A stretch of 64,000 nt of DNA from Pyrus communis (taxonomy: Eukaryota > Streptophyta > Magnoliopsida > Rosales > Rosaceae). Position 1 is the first letter of the stretch, and the number at the start of each line of letters is the position of its first letter. A program made the translations under genes and the position numbers. Below the pieces are notes generated by a model. It did not search any database. It saw nothing but the letters and a program-made list of their open reading frames with translations, and was not told the DNA's origin. The DNA lies in the NCBI RefSeq assembly GCF_963583255.1, contig NC_084815.1, forward strand, positions 10,463,724-10,527,723, given 5' to 3'. Shown piece after piece: positions 57,723 through 64,000 of this stretch.

Positions 57723-59680
57723 TGTTAAGTCACATTTTGCATACATTTATATCTTCCTTATTTGGCATCTTTGTGATTGTTTTGGATTAAACTAGTTGCG
57801 TTTTACATTGTTTTGTGTTAGTGTGCAGCCAAGGGTGTAATTCGACCACATTAGATGGTTCTAAACAGGAAGTGGTGCATTGGAGTCACTTTGGGTGAAG
57901 CTAAACAAGGCAAAAAGATTGAATTCAGATTGGGAGGTTCTAACACCAAAACATGCATTCACATGCATGTTCAAACACTTTGCCGAGCTCCCTTTGCATT
58001 TCCAACTCAATCAGTCCATTCCGTGCACTCCCATGTGATTGCAAGTCAGATTATGCACTTCTAAAACATCAAAACATGCATTCACATGCATGTCCACAAC
58101 CTGACCCGTGCACTTCCATTCCCATGTCCAAATTATTCTAACCAAGTTTCAGATTGTCCACCCCCTTTGTGGCAGACTTTGCACATGTTTCTTGGATTAA
58201 ATATCCACATACTTGCAGACCTTGTCCTGCTCCTTGATGCACTTCCACCACCGAAACACATCACCTTTGCATTTCCATCCCCTTTCTTGCCCATGCCGTG
58301 AGCTTTCTGCCATTCCCAGAATTTTATAACCAATTTCTGGTTATTCACTTCTCTTTGCAGACATTGCACATGCATCTTGATTAAATAAACCACACCTTTG
58401 CAGATTATGTCCATGCTTTGCAGGTATCATGCCAGAAATCCATCATTCCAACTGAAATATGCTCTGCCATCTGAGTTAAACAAATGGTAGATCCAATCTG
58501 ATTGTCTCTCCATCATTAGACTCATTCAGAAATGCACCAAGACTTAGGGATTTTCGGACTCAGATCAGGGGGGATCACACACAGCCTATTACACTCCATT
58601 TTCTGTCCATAACACTCACTAATCTCTCTCTCGGATCCATTCCATTACATACACCATTTTGCTCCATTTTCTGCCCACCATTCACTCTCATTCTCCCTCT
58701 CCATTCCATTTTCATTCGACACTCTCTCCCTTTCACAAAAACTGTCCATTTCTCTCCATTTATGCACCACTCACAGAAACCATTCGACATAAGTTTCTCC
58801 ACCCTCATTTACAAACACATTTGGGAGCACCAACACCGAAGGCACTCTTCAAGGAATTCAACATCAGTTTTGCTTCAAGGGTCCCTTCTACTTAATTCTA
58901 TGTTCATTCATGTTGTGTATCTTTATGTTAAACATTCTGTAAACATGAATTGTAACTAATCTTTCTCTAGGGATTCGATGTAACCTTGCAAAGTTTGCCA
59001 TGTAATTAAGTTAGAATGCTCATTTTGTCCATCTATTTCTTGTTTCATTTTCTGTTTTAATGGTGACTTAATGTATTGATTTTAATGTTTGATCATCATT
59101 TGAATTAATCACTAAGTTGTGTAGCCAAGATTAAAGCACACATCATGCATAATCTTGGTAGATATGTGAATGAATGAAGGGAGTGTTTAGCACACATCCT
59201 GCCGAGTTACTCCCTTTGGTTTTATGAAAGTTTCTTGTACATTACATAATCTTGATTATGAACCAAAGTTGCACATCACAATTGGGCTCATGATTAGAGA
59301 CATTTGATCAAATCCACACATCATATGGTTGATCATATCCAAGTGAAACAAACTCAAGAAATAGGTAGATGAATGAGTATAAACTAACTTGACAAACATG
59401 GATTTAATTGAGCAATGGTGAAATCGAATCCCTAGTTTCATTTCCATTGATACTATCTCGTTATATTGGTTGTTGATTCATTTAGTTGTGTTTACTTCTT
59501 TTATTTATGCTTTTAAGTAACAACAACAAATCTGCTCAATTTGATTAGTTTGATTCATATCTTAGATTTCTTGCAAACAAGTAGTTACATAGGTCCAATT
59601 AGTCCCTGTGGATTCGACACCCTTACTTATGCCATTATACTAAACATATTCTAGCATTAGGAAGGAATATTAGATCAACA
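57723..59680 (+). repeat. S5: solo family B LTR (plus) in E5
   Basis: 1,958 bp, from TGTTAAGTCACATTTTGC to TTAGATCAACA, with TSD GATGG at 57718-57722 and 59681-59685. It is more diverged from the E6 LTRs than those are from each other, so it represents an older subgroup. No internal region is attached. Confidence 0.9.
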
Positions 59681-59685
59681 GATGG

Positions 59686-59784
59686 TAACAAAATAAACAC
59701 AACATAAAGAAAGAACACAAACCACACTAGGTTGCCTCCTAGCAAGCGCTGTATTTAATGTCTAGGCAAGACATGGTAGCTTGT
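59686..59784 (-). other. E5 post-pol segment
   Basis: This short segment right after the pol stop holds AGCGCTTGCTAGGAGGCAAC (minus strand, about 59735-59754), a diverged form of the motif commonly seen after pol in Athila/Tat elements. The E2 counterpart is at 46031-46052. Confidence 0.65.
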
Positions 59785-62700
59785 TCATGGTGTTGAAAAT
59801 TCAAGAACATCCACGACTTGATACACTTGCTCTTCATCCACTTTATCCAAATATGGTTTCAATCGCTGTCCATTGACTTTAAAAGAGGTGCCATTCTTCA
59901 TGTTCTCTATCTCCACAGCTCCGTGGGGAAATGTTTGCAGCACTTTAAATGGTCCCACCCACCTAGACTTCAATTTTCCTGGAAAAAGTTTCAAACGTGA
60001 GTCAAACAAAAGTACTTTCATACCTTGGTGAAACTCCTTCCTTAGGATGGTCTTGTCATGATAAAGCTTAGTCCGTTCCTTATAGATTTTAGCATTCTCA
60101 TATGCCTCATTTCTAAGCTCTTCCAACTCATTAAGTTGGAGCTTCCTTGCTATTCCAGCATCCTTGTAATCAAAGTTGAACTTCTTGATGGCCCAATATG
60201 CACGGTGTTCAAGCTCCATTGGCAAATGACAAGCTTTCCCAAACACAAGGCGATAAGGACTCATGCCAATGGGGGTCTTGTATGCTGTTCTATATGCCCA
60301 TAGTGCATCATTTAACCTCAATGACCAATCCTTCCTTGTAGGGCTCACAGTCTTCATCAAAATGTTCTTGATCTCCCTATTGCTAATCTCCACTTGTCCT
60401 GAGGTTTGAGGATGGTACGGGGTTGCCACTTTGTGGTTGATGTTGTACTTCTTCATTAAGGATTCAAAGGGTTTGTTGCAGAAATGGCTGCCACCATCAC
60501 TAATAATAGCTCTTGGGGTTCCAAACCTACAAAAAATCACATCTTTAAGAAAATTCAACACAACCTTATGATCATTAGTCCTTGTAGCAATGGCTTCAAC
60601 CCATTTGGATACGTAATCCACTGCCACTAATATGTATAAACAGCCAAAGGAGGATGGAAATGGTCCCATGAAGTCAATTCCCCAAACATCAAAGAGCTCC
60701 ACTACCAAAATGTTGTTCAATGGCATTTCATTTCTTCGACTAATGTTCCCCATCTTCTGGCACCTATCACACTTAGAACAAAAATCAAAAGCATCTTTGA
60801 ATAAAGTAGGCCAAAAGAAACCAGATTGTAAAACCTTTAGAGATGTCTTTTTGGCACCAAAATGTCCTCCACACGCCAATGTATGGCTAAATGTTAGAAT
60901 GCTTTGTTGCTCACTCTCTGGGACACATCTCCTAATGATTTGATCAGGGCAATATTTAAACAAATATGGTTCGTCCCAAACGTAGTGCTTCGCCATGGCA
61001 AGGAACTTCTTTCTTTCCTGAAAAGAAAGGTCATTTCTCATTATACCACAGGCAAGATAATTCACAAAGTCCGCATACCATGGTTCTTTTTCTTGAACAA
61101 CAAGGAGTTGTTCATCTGGAAATGATTCATTTAGGGGCAAAGGTTGTCCCACTCCATGGTTTTCATTAAGCCTGAACAAATGGTCAGCCACAACATTATC
61201 ACTGCCCTTCTTATCTCGAATTTCCAAGTCAAACTCTTGTAGTAAGAGTATCCATCTAATCAAGCGTGGTTTAGCATCCTTCTTTGTCATCAAATACCTA
61301 ATGGCTGCATGATCAGAAAACACAATAACTTTAGATCCCACAAGATATGACCTAAACTTTTCTAAGGCAAAAACAACAGCAAGCAACTCCTTTTCAGTTG
61401 TGGAATAGTTAAGTTGAGCATCATGCAGAGTTCGGCTTGCATAGTAGATCACATGTGGAAGCTTGTTCACCCTTTGCCCTAAAACTGCACCAACAGCATA
61501 GTCAGAGGCATCACACATTAATTCAAAAGGTAACGACCAATCTAGTGCCATAATAATAGGAGCCGAGGTTAGTTCATTTTTCAAAGTATTAAATGCATCC
61601 ATACAAGCCTTATCAAAATAAAATACAACATCTTTAGCTAACAGATTGCATAATGGACGAGTGATCATTGAAAAGTTCTTAATGAAACGACGATAAAAAC
61701 CCGCATGGCCCAAAAAACTTCTTACTCCCTTCACAGTGGTGGGGGCTACCATATTGGTGATGACGTCAATTTTGGCTTTGTCTACCTCCATTCCTTTGCT
61801 AGAGATTACATGCCCCAACACAATTCCTTGTTTCACCATAAATTGGCACTTTTCCCAATTGAGAACCAAATTTGTTTCCTGACATCTTTGAAGTACTAAA
61901 GAGAGATGGTTAAGACATTCATCAAAAGAGGAACCAAACACTGAGAAGTCATCCATAAATACCTCAATGAATCTTTCTACCATGTCAGAAAAAATGGCCA
62001 ACATGCATCTTTGGAATGTTGCTGGAGCATTGCAAAGTCCAAAAGGCATTCTCCGGTATGCAAATGTGCCAAAGGGGCAAGTAAAGGTTGTTTTCTCTTG
62101 ATCCTCCGGAGCGATTGCAATTTGATTGTAACCTGAGTATCCATCCAGAAAACAATAATGTGAGTAACCTGCCAATCTCTCAAGCATTTGATCTATGAAA
62201 GGCATAGGAAAGTAATCTTTTCTAGTGCTAGAATTCAACTTCCTGTAATCGGTGCAAACACGCCAACTGGCCGTGGGCTTTGTGGGCACAAGCTCATTGT
62301 TTTCATTTCTCATCACAGTGATTCCCACCTTCTTAGGTACCACTTGAATAGCACTCACCCATTTGCTATCAGAAATGGGATATATGATCCCCACATCTAA
62401 CAATTTCAACACCTCATTCCTAACAACCTCCTTCATGTGTGGATTGAGTCTTCTTTGTGGCTCACGGGTTGACTTTGCCCCTTCCTCCAAAAGAATCCTA
62501 TGCATGCACATGGTAGGGCTTATTCCCTTGATATCTGCAATAGACCAACCAAAAACTGATTTGAACTCTTTTAACACCCTAATTAGTTTATCTTCTTCAT
62601 TTGGGGTGAGATCAGAAGCTATGATAATTGGAAGAGTTTCAAATTCAGCTAGATATGCATATTTTAGATGTGGTGGAAGTGGTTTAAGTTCAAGTTTTGG

Positions 62701-64000
62701 TGCCTTAACAGTGGAAGGAATTAGATGTGACATTGATGGTTCTAAAGGCTCTACAATAGGTGAAACATTCAAAGGATACAATGCCAATGCTTCCAAGGCA
62801 GCTACTTCTTCCATGAGTGCATCTTCTTCATCAAACTCATCTTGAGATTGACTCAAAACAGTTTGTAAGGGTTCATTCGATTGTGCCTGCAAGAACTTAG
62901 AGAATACAAGTGAATCAAGCACATCAATGGCATAACAATCAAGAGATGAAGAAGGATGAGCAAGAGATTCAAACACTTTGAATTGAACTGTCTCTCCTAA
63001 CACTGTCATAGTGAGGAGTCCATTTTGCACATCAATGATGGTCTTGGCCGTGGCCATGAAGGGTCTCCCAAGCAATATAGGCAACTCACGATCATGTATA
63101 GGAGCTTCTTCCATGTCCAACACTACAAAATCTGCAGGCAAAATTAGTTTATCAACTTGAACTAGGATATCTTCAACTATACCTCTTGGATATTTAACTG
63201 ATCTGTCTGCAAGTTGTAATGAAATGGTGGTGGCTTTCAAATCTCCCAAACCTAGTTGAAGGTACACTGAATAAGGCATTAAGTTGATGCTAGCACCCAA
63301 ATCAAGCATTGCCTTCTCTACTTTCTTGTCCCCTATGGTGATGTTGATAGAGAAACTGCCTGGATCCTTGAGCTTTGGTGGAAGTTTTCTTTGCAAAACT
63401 GCACTCACATTCTCAGACACCACTACCTTCTCATGTGGTCCATACTTCCTTTTGTAACTGTTTAACTCCTTGAAGAACTTCCCATATGCCGGCATGTTCC
63501 TAATGACATCAAGCAAAGGTAAGTTAACATTCACTTTGCTTAGTATATCAAAAATTTCTTTGAATGACTTATCCTGCTTGCTCTTGGCAAGTCTTCCAGG
63601 GAATGGTATTGGTGGAGTGTATGGTTTCTCGGCCTTGTGAAGATTTGGTGCTTCTAGTGAGGAAGTGGCATGGCTTGGTTCCTCAATTGATTTCCCATTG
63701 TCTCCTTGAGTGACACCTGCATTCACATGATCATATTCATTAGTAACTTCATTGCCAACTCTATTATCAATAACCTTACCACTTCTAAGTGTAGTGATTG
63801 CTTTGGCGTGCTCTTGGTTCCTTTGGAGTATCACGGGTTGGCTTGGAAACTTCCCAACCTCTCTTTGGTTCAAGGCATCTGCAATCTGCCCCAATTGTGT
63901 CTCCATTTTGGTTAGGGCTGCTGAATGTTGTTGGAGAGTGCTATTTGTGGAATGTTGGAATTGCAAAGTGTTTTGGGCTAACAACTTAACAGTATCCTCA
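59785..64000 (-). CDS. E5 Gag(tail)-Pol polyprotein: protease, RT, RNase H, integrase
   Basis: The frame is open from the window edge to a stop at 59785; its start lies outside. Numbering from the Leu codon (TTG) at 63984 there are 1,399 residues. Parts: Gag tail with TLRSGK (65-70); aspartic protease DLGAS (228-232) and LLGRPF (304-309); RT with CTDYRKLN (about 577), LDGYSGY (613-619) and FMDDF (676-680); one RNase H domain with D825, E866, D891 and D934; integrase with a zinc-binding H1034/H1041/C1072/C1075 and catalytic D1104, D1163 and E1199, then the RWVGPF module (about 1341). The single RNase H and overall motif wording fit Athila rather than Tat/Ogre. Nothing essential is missing, so the enzymes may be active and could serve the enzyme-less family A elements. 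The RNase H end reads ADHLFRL where ADHLSRL is usual. Confidence 0.93.
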   Translation of the reverse strand, partial: EDTVKLLAQNTLQFQHSTNSTLQQHSAALTKMETQLGQIADALNQREVGKFPSQPVILQRNQEHAKAITTLRSGKVIDNRVGNEVTNEYDHVNAGVTQGDNGKSIEEPSHATSSLEAPNLHKAEKPYTPPIPFPGRLAKSKQDKSFKEIFDILSKVNVNLPLLDVIRNMPAYGKFFKELNSYKRKYGPHEKVVVSENVSAVLQRKLPPKLKDPGSFSINITIGDKKVEKAMLDLGASINLMPYSVYLQLGLGDLKATTISLQLADRSVKYPRGIVEDILVQVDKLILPADFVVLDMEEAPIHDRELPILLGRPFMATAKTIIDVQNGLLTMTVLGETVQFKVFESLAHPSSSLDCYAIDVLDSLVFSKFLQAQSNEPLQTVLSQSQDEFDEEDALMEEVAALEALALYPLNVSPIVEPLEPSMSHLIPSTVKAPKLELKPLPPHLKYAYLAEFETLPIIIASDLTPNEEDKLIRVLKEFKSVFGWSIADIKGISPTMCMHRILLEEGAKSTREPQRRLNPHMKEVVRNEVLKLLDVGIIYPISDSKWVSAIQVVPKKVGITVMRNENNELVPTKPTASWRVCTDYRKLNSSTRKDYFPMPFIDQMLERLAGYSHYCFLDGYSGYNQIAIAPEDQEKTTFTCPFGTFAYRRMPFGLCNAPATFQRCMLAIFSDMVERFIEVFMDDFSVFGSSFDECLNHLSLVLQRCQETNLVLNWEKCQFMVKQGIVLGHVISSKGMEVDKAKIDVITNMVAPTTVKGVRSFLGHAGFYRRFIKNFSMITRPLCNLLAKDVVFYFDKACMDAFNTLKNELTSAPIIMALDWSLPFELMCDASDYAVGAVLGQRVNKLPHVIYYASRTLHDAQLNYSTTEKELLAVVFALEKFRSYLVGSKVIVFSDHAAIRYLMTKKDAKPRLIRWILLLQEFDLEIRDKKGSDNVVADHLFRLNENHGVGQPLPLNESFPDEQLLVVQEKEPWYADFVNYLACGIMRNDLSFQERKKFLAMAKHYVWDEPYLFKYCPDQIIRRCVPESEQQSILTFSHTLACGGHFGAKKTSLKVLQSGFFWPTLFKDAFDFCSKCDRCQKMGNISRRNEMPLNNILVVELFDVWGIDFMGPFPSSFGCLYILVAVDYVSKWVEAIATRTNDHKVVLNFLKDVIFCRFGTPRAIISDGGSHFCNKPFESLMKKYNINHKVATPYHPQTSGQVEISNREIKNILMKTVSPTRKDWSLRLNDALWAYRTAYKTPIGMSPYRLVFGKACHLPMELEHRAYWAIKKFNFDYKDAGIARKLQLNELEELRNEAYENAKIYKERTKLYHDKTILRKEFHQGMKVLLFDSRLKLFPGKLKSRWVGPFKVLQTFPHGAVEIENMKNGTSFKVNGQRLKPYLDKVDEEQVYQVVDVLEFSTP

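Larger units (their letters stand above)
19621..64000 (-). mobile_element. E5: autonomous family B Athila-type retrotransposon, right end outside window
   Basis: The element is in minus orientation. Its 3' LTR runs from 19621 (TGTTGATGTATAATTCC) to 53984 (ATATGACTTATCA), interrupted by E2. A polypurine tract is at 53985-53998. A short non-coding interior, itself carrying solo LTRs S4 and S5, leads to the gag-pol frame from 59785 to the window edge. The primer site and 5' LTR lie beyond 64000. It was inserted in the E1 5' LTR after TTAGG (19616-19620). It is the only element here encoding protease, RT, RNase H and integrase. Confidence 0.87.

Overview
This 64 kb window is repeat-dense, AT-rich plant nuclear DNA, most likely from a dicot. 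I found no ordinary single-copy host gene. Almost every base belongs to Ty3/gypsy LTR retrotransposons of Athila-like type, stacked inside one another. The plant assignment rests on an Athila-type polyprotein, a primer-binding site complementary to plant tRNA-Asp, and polypurine tracts ending in GTGTGGGGG. The species cannot be named from the sequence.

Two LTR families occur. Family A (LTR about 1.8-2.7 kb, TGATAGGAGCATA...CGCATCA) is non-autonomous. Its internal region has a primer site for tRNA-Asp, a shortened gag-like frame (missing in one copy), no protease, RT or integrase, and a gene of about 225 codons on the opposite strand with its own promoter and poly(A) signal. Family B (LTR about 2.0-2.1 kb, TGATAAGTCATAT...TCAACA) is the autonomous type. 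One copy (E5) carries an open gag-tail/protease/RT/RNase H/integrase frame with its catalytic residues present, running off the right edge.

The nesting was worked out from LTR ends, target-site duplications (TSDs) and uninterrupted paralogous sites. A relic RT fragment (2024-2502) was hit by E1 (A, minus, from 2503). E1's right LTR was hit by E5 (B, minus, from 19621 past the window end). E5's left LTR was hit by E2 (A, plus, 19767-52073, TSD ACTAG). E2's left LTR was hit by E6 (B-ended, plus, 20308-44229, TSD CATTC). E6's interior holds E3 (A, minus, from 24252), and E3's gag was hit by E4 (A, minus, 30921-39383, TSD GTTGG). Five solo LTRs with TSDs decorate the stack: 4035-8942, 5537-8122 inside it, 16818-18935, 54888-57007 and 57723-59680. 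A 200-N assembly gap lies in E1's right LTR.

The most interesting content is the antisense gene of family A. It is intact in all four copies that carry the coding region. It predicts a small protein with an N-terminal LxLxLxL (EAR-like) motif, an invariant central block, a leucine zipper and a Met-Pro-rich tail. Family A also has conserved inverted repeats in its LTRs, one showing a compensatory base change between copies. E6 is an A/B mosaic, which fits the two RNAs having been co-packaged, with family B as a plausible helper. Coordinates come from reading the sequence by eye; most element boundaries should be good to a few bases.
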